Shown here piece by piece: positions 10,018-20,718 of a stretch of DNA of 64,000 nt; position 1 is the stretch's first letter, and each line of letters starts with the position of its first letter. The DNA comes from Cubamyces lactineus. Its lineage: Eukaryota; Basidiomycota; Agaricomycetes; Polyporales; Polyporaceae. The translations under genes and the position numbers were made by a program. A model generated the notes under the pieces. It did no database searches and was not told the origin of the DNA. It worked only from the letters and a program-made list of their open reading frames with translations. The DNA lies in the NCBI GenBank assembly GCA_022376465.1, contig JACDTU010000008.1, positions 1,054,001 through 1,118,000 on the forward strand, given 5' to 3'.

Positions 10018-10434
10018 TGTTACGACGCTCAGTACGTCACGGTCACCCAGTTTCCTTTTCCTCTCTCTCCCTCATGCCTCCGTTATGCCACGTCATCCTT
10101 TCCCATGCCACGTCACCCTTTCCCACCGGTTCACACGGCTGTTGTATTACTACCCTATCACCTTCCGCCACGTCATCGCCACATCATCTGTATTCCCGGC
10201 CCTGACTCTACGTAGTTATACTGGACTCTCACGGTACGTGGCGCCTACGTGGCGCTGACGTGTCCATGTCTCTCTTCCTGTATTTAAGACCAGAGGATCC
10301 ACTCGGAATCCTCAGCTCGACCTGGTTATCCATTGCCTATTCCTCTGAACCTCTACTCGACTCGAACTACTGGAGACCTCTGGTCCGATCCCTAGGACGT
10401 CGCTCGCCGTGACCGATCTAGGCTCGTCGTAACA
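10018..10434 (+). repeat. 3' LTR, 417 bp, TG...CA
   Basis: Bounded by a perfect 9-base inverted repeat TGTTACGAC / GTCGTAACA. A TATA-like TATTTAA lies at 10281-10287. The U3-like part carries a tandem 20-base direct repeat (10085-10104 and 10105-10124, one mismatch) and many ACGT-core words (see findings). ACTAG follows the LTR and would be the expected 5-base target duplication. It ends 24 bases before the first surviving exon of the GTPase pseudogene. Confidence 0.85.
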
Positions 10435-10458
10435 ACTAGTATTGAATAGCAACGATAG

Positions 10459-13400
10459 GTCCAAGCAGTGTACCCCACGCTGCCTCTTGTCAATCTACCG
10501 GGGATGTCAATAGACCAGGTCATCGCACATGCTTCTGGTAAGGACACGCTGCTGATATACATAGTCCATAATGCCTTACTCATTGATGCCAGAGGTCTCG
10601 CCCTTGCTCGATCATACGGTCGATGTCATCAAAAGTGATAGGTCTGACTTTCAGACCGAGCTAGCGCGGTACATAGAGAGCCAGGATGGCTCCACAGACC
10701 ATTCGGACGACCAGGCGACTTCTGCGTACTGGCCGCTCATCTGTCACATTCAAATATGGACCAAGTCTGCTCTCCTCAGATGTGGCGCAACCCTTGTCGA
10801 CCTGCCTGGGCTGGGCGATAGTAATCCGGCTCGGAATCGAGTAACTCAGGCATTCATATCAAAAGCTGACAGATTTTTCATAGTAGCACCTATCACCCGT
10901 GCGGTTGATGACAAAGTTGCTCGTGGTATGCGTCATGGATGCTAATTTGTTGGGTCCATGCCAATGCTCAAAAATGTTGCATTCCCAGATCTTTGCGGAG
11001 ATGTATTCAAGAGCCAGTTACAGATGAGTGAGTCGTCGCTTCGCTTTCCCACACACATTGGCTAATTACGCCCTTCAGATGGCAAGTACGTACTACACTG
11101 CCCACTCCCTCAAGTGGGACGAGCTCAGAATATATCAGGTACCATCCAGACGCGATCACCTTCATTGGTAAGCACGGGTATCTTAGTAGCACATCCAGCA
11201 CCCACAAGTACGGCAATGCTGATACTAATTCAACAAGCCACGAAATGTGATGATATCTCCTGCAAGGAGGTCATCAAGGGACTGAAGCTCGCTCGGGAGC
11301 CACGCTATCAACAGATTGAATCACGCTTAGAAGCTGCCAAACGTGATCGGACTGTTCACCTGGACCGCAAACGTGATTTGGCAAAGCTCAAGTCAGGTAT
11401 GACTCGAACTACGTAGCCTATGCGATGCGACTTCCTCATGGGCGATGAAAGACCTCGAGGGGCGTCTCAAATTCCTGACATGCGCCCCTACGCCTCAAGT
11501 ACCACCGACGTCGCAATCTGGGCAACTCGGTGGCCAGGCCCTCGTTGAAGACGACTCTGGCACCTCGAAGCGTGCTCGCGAGACGCCGTCAGACGCTGAC
11601 GACCACCGTGCAACGAAGCAGCGGAAAGTCTCGGACTCTGCTGACATGGTATGTCCGTTCAACGATTCGTCTCCGCCCGTGCGTCTGCTCATGTTGTATT
11701 GTCATTAGGTCGCACGGGCGGAGTCTGTAGTCGTGCAACAAGAGCCTTACGAATGTGCCAACGAGGTTTATTCTCGGGTAACGATAAGTCATAGCTGCGT
11801 GATGTCTGACTACGGCTTACAGGACATGCTTAGCTTCTAGAAGTTCAGCGAGAGTTTGATCGAATAGCAATCGCTCTCAAAGCCGCCTCAGACCAAGGGG
11901 AACACGCAGAAAGAGACAAAATACTGTACTGTACGCTCCGACGTTCCGAGGTAGGCGGCCAAAGGCACTGATAACGCTCAAATTTCATTCATGGCTGACA
12001 ACGGTCCGCTAATGCATACAGTGGTCCAAGGCTAAGTTGCGAGCTCAGTTTCGAGCGGCGCTCGACGAGATCGAAGGTACGGGCAGCACCAGTAAACTAT
12101 TAGCAACCTCATTCACACTTAAGACGACCGCGTCAGATGCCAAGTCCGACCCGGACACAATGGTTGAGACCACGCGTACGTGATTCGGCGTGGTACATAA
12201 GTACCAAGACAACACGTTGACTTAGACGTCCTTTGGTGGCTAACAGACATCCGGACTGACCTGCCGGTCTTCACCATAGCTGCTCGAGCTTTTATGGACA
12301 TCCAAGGTGATATCTTGTTGACCTACGTAACCGTCTCCTCACACTGACCCGCGAGCACAAAGAACACGGACTCGGAGCAAGTAACGTCCCCATTCACGGA
12401 ATCGGATACGGGGATCCTTGCTCTCCGTGAATGGATCGAGGTTGTCACTCTGGCCGCTCGGGAGGAAGCAGCCGCGAAGGTGCTGATCCACTTGAGAGAC
12501 TTTGCTCGGACTGTCCGTGGGTGGGTTGATGGCATCCCGGGTGTCACGCTGGAAGATCGTGAACGGCTGCAAGCACGATGGCGCTCCCAACCGAGCGATA
12601 CTCCCGAGGAATATGCTGAGAGTGATGAGGACGAGGACTGCGACGAAGAGGAGGAGCAGCCAGATATTCGGCAAGTTCAGCTTGAACGTTACAGTCAGAC
12701 TCCAAATGCTGTTGTTCCGAGACTTCTCACGGTCAGTCATTTCTTCACTGGCGGAACACTCCTTCCTGACGTCATTCACAAAGGCTTTCCATCCAATCGT
12801 CGACGACATCGCTGGTGAGCTATCGAAGCGATTCGAGGAGGAATTGAGTGATAAGTGGCGCAACAGCGCTGAGGAGGCGAGTCTCCGCGCATTGCCGCTA
12901 ATGACACCTAAAGCTCATCGCGTTTACTAGGCGTCATCTGACCCGGTCAAGGCATCTCAAGAGTTTGTGTACAAGGGAAGGATGACATATCAAACTTACG
13001 CGGCCAGTGAGTGTGTGGGTACGCTTGTGACATCTCGGAGCTTCACTCACAAGCTTTAGCATTCCGCCGGAACGGCGTATTCAAGCGTGACCTCAACGCC
13101 GCCCTGGCAGTACCACTGACGAAACGGATAGCCTACGCCTGGGCCAACGTCTTCAAGACGAAATCATTGAAGGGACTGAAGAGCAAGACTGCAACGGAGA
13201 TCAAGACCGTGTTGGATGCAGTCGTCGCTACGATGCCGAAGTATCTGCGACCGCGAGCGGAAGAGTTGGCAGCTGAGACTCTGCAGACAGCTCAACATAG
13301 ACTGCAGGACATCCAAGAATCCGTTCAGGCCGCCCTCAACAAGAAGCAGAGAGAAGTCAGTGGGGCGCTGAGTCCATTGATACAGGAGCAGCTCATGGAC

Positions 13401-13897
13401 GGCTACGAAAAGGCAAACAACGCTGAGCGAGGCAAGGGCGTCTTCGCACGTCAGAAGGTATGTGTCTCGGGTGCCGCGGGTAAAATCACATCTACATTGA
13501 CTCATTGCCATTTGGAAATTGTCTCGCCCCTAGTCGATCTTCAACGAATACCTCGAGAGCAAGAGTGCCACTCACTTCGTTGACACTGCCGACACCGTAG
13601 AGGAATACCTCGGAGAGGCAGCGGACGCAGCCGGTGAAGCCCTCTACAAGGCCCTTGAACGGATTGCTAAAGAAGTAAGCTCCCCAAGTTGAGACGGGCA
13701 CGCCCTCGTTTAATCCGCTTTCGCAGGTCGAGGTAGAGATATCCATCCTTTGGGAGGGCTGCCCGGTAAAGGACAATATTGACGTGCAAGCCGGGCTTGC
13801 TATGGGTGAGCTCATCTCGGAAATTACGGAGGAAGTTGGCAGATGGCTTGCGGCAAAGGATGCATCAGACAAGGCAGCGCGCCGTCCACTACCGTGA
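10459..13897 (+). pseudogene. Dynamin-like (SLIP-GC-type) GTPase, copy 1, lacking P-loop exons
   Basis: Exon by exon this matches the intact gene at 43743-48149, starting at the exon that begins VQAVYPTLP (paralogue VMAVYPTISM). The G3 motif DLPGLGDSNPARN and the G4 motif TKCD (in AITFIATKCDDISC) are present. A nuclear-signal-like TKQRKV follows. The helical C-terminal region has REWIEVVTLAAREEAAAKVL, DGIPGVTLEDRERL, VDDIAGELSKRF, LTKRIAYAW, LRPRAEELA and EISILWEGCP, ending at TGA 13895-13897. The P-loop and switch I exons are absent; their place is taken by the LTR. No internal stop or shift was seen after that, so decay is recent or a shorter product is still made. Intron positions agree with the paralogue wherever I compared them. 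Confidence 0.75.
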
Positions 13898-14150
13898 TCG
13901 TCGACTCCTCAGTAGGTCCAGGTCTTTCGAGCTATAGTGTCTGCTCCGTTATGTTCCGCCAGGTCACGCTTTTTGTCCCTGCGATTCGGTCTTCGTATCT
14001 TGTCAACGTCGCTTCCTTGCCAACTTTCCCCAGTTACGCGTAGGAATATATGCAGTATAGAGTGCCCACATACACGAATTCACCGTACGCCGAGCGAATG
14101 TGAGAGTTAGGCTATAATAATGTAAATCGACTCTGGCCGCACCCACGCCT

Positions 14151-15703
14151 CTACTGCTGTGCTAGTACGTCCTCCAGCATCTCATCACGATGGCGCTCCT
14201 GCAGAGCCTTGATGAAATCCTGCAACCCCTCCCCGTCCATGACCGACGCAAGGTTCTTTAATGACATCCCTAGCCTATGATCCGTCACCCGATCCTACAA
14301 CAGAATTCAATCAATATCGAATATATATCGGATGCAGCTGAAACAGAGGTGTCCTACCTGGGCATAGTTGTATGTTCTAATCTTCTCGCTCCGGTCAGCA
14401 CTGCGTACCAGACTTCGCCTGATATCTCGGCGTTCGAGCATCTCCTGGTTCATTTTCAGGTCCATGAGACGAGCTCTGAGAATTTGGAATGCTCGTCGAC
14501 GGTTCTACGTTCAATGGTCAGCACGGCGTTGAGTCGTTTTACCATGGGCGTGCACACCTGATGCTGACTTCGTTCGTCCTGCATTGAAACTGTGATACCG
14601 GTGGGTATGTGTGTTAGCCGTACTGCGGACTCGGTTTTGTTGACGTGCTACAAAGTAATGAGTTTCCGTCGCTGTAGTCGAATAGCATATATGACTTGCT
14701 ACACACTTGTCCACCGGCTCCTCTTGAACGCATGACTTCTAGCTTGACGTCACTCATCTTGAACAAGTCGTCGTCCGACGATGTTGTTTCCGCCTCTTCA
14801 GTGAGGGGCAAGACCTATAAGCGGCTTCAGGGAGGCCTTCATGACCGTCAACACCACAACGCACCATAACACTGACGGTACTAGTGTGTACCCGCCCATT
14901 TGCTTCTGTCGCGGGGACTCGCTGTACACGATGTACACCGCTTTCCCACCGTAGGGCATCATACGCTCCTTGCCCTTTGACCTCCATGATGGCATCTTTC
15001 ATACCGCCGGCCTCTAGGATGTTGCTGCTGATCAAGCTGACGTCCCACCCCATTTCTTGGGCTGCACGAGTGTACATCCGGACCAGGTCGGCCGTGAAGA
15101 GGGCGGACTCGGATCCTCCGACACCTGCTCGCAACTCTATAATCGCAGAGAGCTTGGCGGTTTTTGAAGGAGGGACCAGAAGGGAGGGAAAGGTGTTTTC
15201 GACCAGGGCGTTGATGCTTTGAGACAGCGTAGCGTACTCCTCTTCTGCCATACTTCGCATGGTCGGGTCAGGATCGTTGAGTAGGGCCATGGTCTCTTGT
15301 AGAGACTACTGCAATGCATGCGGTCAGGACACGAGCTAAGCCACGCTAATTCAACGGACCTCTTTAGCACGGTTCCATTCTACCCAAGCCTCTTGTAGAG
15401 GCTCGAGCTCTCTGATCTTTCTTACACGTCGGATATCCTCCTCCGACAGTGCCTCCCCAGAGATCTTGCTTATAAGTCAGTAAAGACCTTGTGCCACGAT
15501 GTGATTGACTAGTGCACCTCTGACTCTAGTTTCCTTCGTTCCTCTACCTTGCGCTTGACATACTGGACTATTGGCGCGTCCTGTAGTCCCGACGAAGAGC
15601 CCGCCTGTGGTTGCGCCTGCGCTAGGGTTGCCCGGCAACTGTGGAAGCTCCTTGAAGGTCTTGCCTGTTTGAACGCGTGGAATCTAGCGATGGACCGAAG
15701 CAT
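14151..15703 (-). CDS. MRF1: Mitochondrial peptide chain release factor 1
   Basis: Class I release factor for mitochondrial translation: it reads UAA/UAG and triggers peptidyl-tRNA hydrolysis. The start ATG (15701-15703) opens an Arg/Ser/Ala/Phe-rich N-terminus ([13 protein letters not shown]) typical of a mitochondrial presequence. Then come a coiled region, the PCRF block ([46 protein letters not shown]) and the catalytic GGQ loop (RSRGAGGQ, split by an intron from [17 protein letters not shown]). The C-terminal helix region ends near [12 protein letters not shown], with TAG at 14151-14153. At least six exons with 50-60-base introns. Head-to-head with the gene at 16090; about 250 bases tail-to-tail from the GTPase pseudogene. 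Confidence 0.93.
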
Positions 15704-16089
15704 AGAGCACAACGCAGGTATGATGGCAGAGGACAACGACCAAGGTGGCTTGGAATTTTCGACATTCCGGATCGACGCTTCGGCGCGCTTGCCCCGGCGC
15801 TTTTGCCTCGGCGCTTGCTGTGTAGCGGCTGGATCTCCACGGTTCTCGCAGCAGCTGGTCTTGAGCACCGACCAGAATGACACAGCCTGGCGACATATTC
15901 CTGCGCTTGACATATCGTTCCAACTTATAAGTCATCTACTTGCTTGCTGCGTGCGCTACATGCTGTGTCTCTCCAAGCAAGTAGACCGCTGAGGTGGCGA
16001 TACCCGTCAGACCGCATATATACGCTGCCGTTCAAGACCCGCGGGGCTATTCTCCTCCTCTTGAACTTATACCCGCCACTGCACCCAGG
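15704..16089. promoter_or_regulatory. Shared divergent promoter region
   Basis: 386 bases between the start codons of MRF1 (minus) and the conserved unknown gene (plus). No TATA box is obvious and no ORF is credible. Confidence 0.4.
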
Positions 16090-17661
16090 ATGTTTAACAA
16101 CGCACCGATGGTAAATCACATTGCTGCCAAGGACTTTGAGGACGAAGTTTCGTCTCGACCTACTTCTCCGAGCGGACCTCCTCGCGAGCGTTCGCCACCG
16201 GATCCATGCATGCCTGCGCGGTTGCCTTCTTCTGGTGAGCCCCACATCCATTCCGCATGCCTATTCACCGACATATGCATTAAGGATTCATACAGCGTGA
16301 AGCAGAGAGGACGGCACCTAAAGCTGTGGAGGCTGAACTAGAACGCATTCGCAAGTCATTGGAGATCCCTCCGCCGCCGAGTCCGAAGGAAACAGAAGGG
16401 GAAATCTCCCAACCTAACTCGCCCACTGCGAGCCCTAGGTCGAAGCGCAAATCTTTCTTGGACGTACTACCCTCCGCGTTCCTGGCAGCGAAAGCACTGC
16501 GATCAGCGTCTCAGAGCGGTGGGAATGGTCCTTGGAAGGTACCCGAAGTAAGCTCGCGTACGAGTACGTCTACATTGTAGGACTAACCTTGGCTATCAGC
16601 CCTATGAAATCCTTCGCGCTATTGAGCGAAGAGATGTCATGTTTCTCATGGAGGTCCGCGATCGTTCATTTCAGGTCAGTCCACCCTTCCATCAACTGGA
16701 TTGTATACTCAGGCGACCTTTGGCAGAGTTTAGTGCAGAAGACTGGAGACGTCACTCCATTGATACATGCCATGCGGATCGAACACACGGACATGGCTAT
16801 CGTTCTGTTGGGTGCCTTCTCACGGTATATCAACAACCTACAGGACGAGGACCTAGAAAAAGCAGAGACCAAGAAGCTACTTAAGATGCTGCGTAAGCAA
16901 CCTCATCTACTGATACTTCATCTGAATGCTAATAGATGCTTCATGCTTCGGCAGGAATCAACCTCAAATTCGCTATTGACTACGGGCTGCAAAAGCAACA
17001 GAAGGACCTCATGGCCTCCTTCTTGCAGACACTGATCATGAGCGAAGGGGACTCGTGGATATTGCTTCAAACGGCTGATGTAGCGGTCGCTTTGCGCCAA
17101 GGGACGGCAGGAAAGCCCGTGCATAATGCCGAAGCTGCTGTGCGAAGCTTCGCCACGAAGAGCCTCGGTCAAGCTGATTTCATCGCATCACTGGAGGACT
17201 AGTGAGTATTTCGCACTTTCAATCAACTGGGCGTCCTTTTGAGACCCTTCGTAATGAATTCAGCATTGCTAACGCTACTGCCGACTTGGTCATGATGGCC
17301 GCATGGTCTCTCGTCTTGCAAGTCGTGAAGGGCGAGCCACTTCCGGTGCGTTATTCTTGGCACAAATGTGTACATTTTGGCTAAGGTAGTCTTCTATAGA
17401 CATACTACTTCGCGAGGGATGACCGGGTCTACAGAGCATTCGTTGAGCGTTTGGAAAAGCACAAGGATGCTATCCAGTCGAGGATTGGGCGCCGGCTACG
17501 CTGGCAGCTGAGAGTCCTCGAATCGAAGCTCGAAGGACGAAATAGGACGTATCGGGTACGTTAGCTCCTCATGCCTGTGACCCTGTTTGGTAGCTCATCC
17601 AACCCTGCAGAGCAAAGTTGAGCTACTGACTAAGGAGCTCGACGAGGGAGAGGGCATTTAA
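16090..17661 (+). CDS. Conserved fungal protein of unknown function, ankyrin-like helical core
   Basis: I do not recognise the family by name. Spliced exons give a Ser/Pro-rich acidic N-terminus (SSRPTSPSGPPRERSPPDP, PPPPSPKETEGE, SPRSKRKS). A folded helical part then follows: PYEILRAIERRDVMFLMEVRD, TPLIHAMRIEHTDMAIVLLGAFSRYIN, LKFAIDYGLQKQQKDLMASFLQTLIMSEGDSW, TADLVMMAAWSLVLQVVKGE and ARDDRVYRAFVERLEKH. The C-terminus is a basic coiled coil (RIGRRLRWQLRVLESKLEGR) ending at TAA 17659-17661. The IHAMRIEHTDMAIVLL piece resembles an ankyrin repeat helix pair. About eight exons. Start chosen at ATG 16090, since the frame further upstream has only GTG. Confidence 0.65.
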
Positions 17662-18108
17662 AATCTTTGGACATCCACGCGGACATGACATACCGGTGAC
17701 TTGTATACTAATTTGTATCAACAGACTTGTGCACATATCCCAGACCACTCGCGATTTGCCCTGCAGATTAATCGCTCTGGGCCGCCCCACCTCATGGCCA
17801 GAGTCCTTCAACTTGCTCATACAAGGTGCCCTACGGGTCAAAGCCCACACCCGCATAGTGGCGTATTATTGAGCATATAGCAAACACGATCACGCAGGAC
17901 TTGCGTTCCGCGATCGTCTCGGCTTCGTAGAAGCTCTTGAGCTCGTATAAGGTGCCACACGTGTCCAAGCATACAACACGAAAGCGGCGTATTATCGAGC
18001 AGACACTCGTAGTTAGCATACAAGTAACTAGTGCTGATGTAGTCCGACGTATCAATGATAAATGGCATGTCCGTGAACTTCGTGTGATTGTCGTACGATA
18101 AGAATAGG
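17662..18108. repeat. Intergenic stretch with a 53-base imperfect direct repeat
   Basis: Lies between two convergent genes. Units at 17823-17875 and 17949-18001 are 126 bases apart, both 53 long, and agree at about three quarters of positions by eye, with matching ends (AAGGTGCC ... GCGTATTAT.GAGCA). On the minus strand both would encode a CSIIR...GTLYE pattern in one frame, broken by a stop, so a decayed duplicated coding piece is possible. No gene supported. Confidence 0.45.
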
Positions 18109-18945
18109 TCAAAGTGTCAACTTGAATCCTTTGTAATAGGTGTATGTAGCAGCGACGATGAGGCTTAGGACCGCGGGACCGAGGTCCAGCTGTATCACGC
18201 AGTAGATCCAGGCCGTTGCGATTGGTGGGCTCTGAGGATAGCGAATTGTGGATGAATTTATTTCCCGGACGATTGAGTGCCTACCTGCTGCATGACCGTG
18301 AGCCAGTTGCCGCGGTTCAGAAGCCAGATCATCCGCGTTCCGCAGAAAGACGAGAGCCAGAAGAAGGCTATTTGCATCCGTCTGTCTGCCTTGTATCGGT
18401 TCGCTGTGAGACGATGCGTCAGCATGACGCTCATATATTCCGAACGCAGACAGTGATACTCACTATAGAATACAAATACCAGGATTACTGGAGCAAGACC
18501 CGCGTGTGAGCAGTTTCAGAGAAGACTATAGAGATGCACATACTTGGCACTCCGGGCAACATTCTGTCTCGTAGGGCATCATAAGATGGTTTCCTCCCGT
18601 ACTGGTAATGTACAAGTCTAACCCAAGAGTCAGCTCCAATCACGTTGTGACATGCATTGGCTTAGGACGAGCGTACATCTCCATGAGCAGTAACATGAAG
18701 GACATGGGTATCGCGAGATACAGCGCGCGAAATATCTCATCCGCCAGAGGAGATATCTCATAGTCTCCTTCCTCGTCTTCCTCCGCTTGTCCTTTGGGTG
18801 TTGTTGAAGACATTTGCTTCAGAATCCCCGTTTCCTTTATGATGCGCCATTGCTCCTCTTCCGGAATATCCATGGCAGTGGTCTTGCTGGCGGCTGCGGC
18901 CGCGGCTTGCTGACGAGCTCGTACATCTTTGCGGTTCTTCCCCAT
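18109..18945 (-). CDS. Small multi-pass membrane protein, conserved in fungi (possibly DUF7719)
   Basis: Five exons give roughly 190 residues. The N-terminus is basic and Ala-rich (MGKNRKDVRARQQ...), then an acidic linker (AEEDEEGDYEISPL). A first membrane helix (IFRALYLAIPMSFMLLLMEI) leads to VHYQYGRKPSYDALRDRMLPGVP, a second helix (IILVFVFY), TNRYKADRRMQIAFFWLSS, RMIWLLNRGNWLTVMQQ, and a final helix pair (PPIATAWIYCVIQLDL, AVLSLIVAATYTYYK), ending KGFKLTL and TGA 18109-18111. The pattern resembles an uncharacterised fungal membrane family that I recall as DUF7719; that label is from memory and uncertain. Divergent from the Faf1-like gene. Cell location and function are unknown; ER or Golgi is plausible. 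Confidence 0.7.
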
Positions 18946-19286
18946 CTCTCACAGAGCAGTTTGTTGGTTTTGAATAGGCCAGTAGTAATGCAGTAGCCTT
19001 GAAGTGAGAGTCAGGTCGCTAGTAGCCTCAGAGTCGGACATGCACGCAGTGGGTCGGCGCGCTGAGCGCTCTGCCTTAGTACTAGATCTCGATCGCCGAT
19101 CGAGACCCTAACCATGATCTGAGAGAAAGTCCCTCTGCGGCGACCTCGGGCTGAGGCTTTGCTCATTCACTCGGTCTCTGCGACCCTTACTCTATTCTGG
19201 TCCCTCTCGTGAGCTGTCTGGAGAGCTTCGGCTGTTTGCACTGTGTGGCTATAAGTCTGCAGGAAAGCGCACTGGGACGGAACATC
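18946..19286. promoter_or_regulatory. Divergent intergenic region
   Basis: 341 bases between the start codons of the membrane protein (minus) and the Faf1-like gene (plus). CGATCGCCGATCGAG at 19089-19103 contains a short inverted repeat (CGATCG..CGATCG). No gene. Confidence 0.35.
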
Positions 19287-20511
19287 ATGTCAAGCGAAGA
19301 TGTACTGAAGCTCTTGGAGGCGCATGGCCAACAATTCCTCCAGTCCTTTGATACGCCGGTCGTTATCGGGAAACGCAAGGACTGCGTACAACCAAAATCT
19401 GAGCGCAAGCAGAAAAAGCTGAGGAAGGCGCAGGAAGAAGAGGTTGCTGAGGATGAGTGGACGGGCATCGGCCAGAGTTCAAGCGATGAGGACGAGGACA
19501 CAAGCGAGACTGACGACTCTCTGTCATCCGAGGAAAGCGACGACGGCGAGGGGGAAGAGATTGGTCAGTGTGCATTTGTTTGCAGCGAAATCACGGCCAC
19601 TCATCTGCCGAATAGAGGACGACGACTTTCGGTATGATACACAAGCTCAAGGCTCACAGAAGCCACAGCCAAAGCAACCAGATGTCGTCGTCTTTTCGGA
19701 AGCAGGAACGTTGACAGTTATCCCCAAGAAGTTAAAGTCAGGGTTTATGGTGGGTGAGCGTTGCATGCGCATCGTTGGGTCGTCAGCTGAACTTACGCTG
19801 CGCTCTGTAGTCCTCTAAAGTTTCGAAATTGACGGCAGACGCTGTACAATCGACCAAGAAGAAGGGCCGCACCTCAGATGACGAGGATGATGACCTGTAC
19901 GTCTTTGCGTCGTACAGTGCTGCATGGGCCCTCACCTGTGTGTATGATAGGACGAATGCACAGAACGACGCTCTTCTGCATCGACTCGTGCACACCCAAC
20001 TTCTATCGGGATCATTAAACCCTGACCTGAACCTCAAGCCCGCACAGCGCAAGAAAGCGCTCGAAGGCCGTGTTCTCGAGGCGGCAGGCAAAGCAAAACT
20101 CGGGAAGGGCGAGGCGATCGTCCGGCAAGCGGAGCGAAATCGCGCTGCGAAGCGCGTCCGGGACGGTCTCATGGAGAAGCAGAAGGAAAGGCATGAAAAG
20201 AAGGTGGAAGAGGTACGTGCAGGTCACCTCTTCTCGTCTACGAGTTCTGACGGCTCGCTGTACACTTCTCGCAGGCGAAGCAACTGGGGAACTACCACCC
20301 GACGCTCAAGGCGTTGTACGACGCGGAAGCAGCGGGACTCGCCAAGCCTAAAAACAGGAAGCGAGAAAAGGGTCTCAAGATGGGCGTGGGCTCCTTCAAG
20401 GACGGCATCCTCCGCCTTAACAAGAGAGATGTTAGTGCGGTGGTTGGTCGCGGCGGGACGAGCCGGGGAAGAAGCCGAGGAAGAGGCCGCGGAAGAGGTG
20501 GCAAGCGGTGA
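19287..20511 (+). CDS. Faf1/C1orf131-like ribosome assembly protein (DUF4602)
   Basis: Five or so exons. The start ATG at 19287 (MSSEDVLKLLEAHGQQFLQSFD) fits the family's short N-terminal helix better than the upstream frame. A very acidic Ser/Asp/Glu stretch (SSSDEDEDTSETDDS) is followed by PDVVVFSEAGTLTVIPKKLKSGFM, the core helix DALLHRLVHTQLLSGS, LKPAQRKKALEGRVLEAAGKAKLGKGE, and a basic helix with ERNRAAKRVRDGL. The conserved end of the family is GLKMGVGSFKDGILRLNKRD, and an RG-rich tail (RGRSRGRGRGRG) closes it at TGA 20509-20511. Yeast Faf1 and human C1orf131 act in the small-subunit processome during 18S rRNA maturation in the nucleolus. The RG tail would suit RNA contact. Family call from motif reading; function by homology. 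Confidence 0.8.
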
Positions 20512-20718
20512 TCATCTCTATTTTCGTCGCGCAGCTGCTTTGTTCGAGGATCATAGGATGATTTGGCATTGCATAGGGCATACATGGGCATATAGGTCAT
20601 AGGTTACATGATGTACAAGTGCAGAGTCCGTCCCGCTGTCCGCCAGCAAACAGAAGAGGAAAATAGCAGAGTCTCGTCAGGCTCGTTTGAGCCTCGTACG
20701 TGTCGAGAACGCAAGTCA

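Larger units (their letters stand above)
6340..10434 (+). mobile_element. 5'-truncated Ty3/chromovirus-type LTR retrotransposon
   Basis: The element begins abruptly inside the reverse transcriptase ([14 protein letters not shown] block) and has no 5' LTR, gag, protease or RT palm upstream. It runs through the rest of pol, three further ORFs, a polypurine tract (10007-10014) and a complete 3' LTR (10018-10434). The deletion that removed its 5' part also lies next to a GTPase gene that has lost its first exons, on the other side of the LTR. The bases after the LTR are ACTAG; the matching target duplication on the left is missing, as expected for a 5' deletion. Confidence 0.85.
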
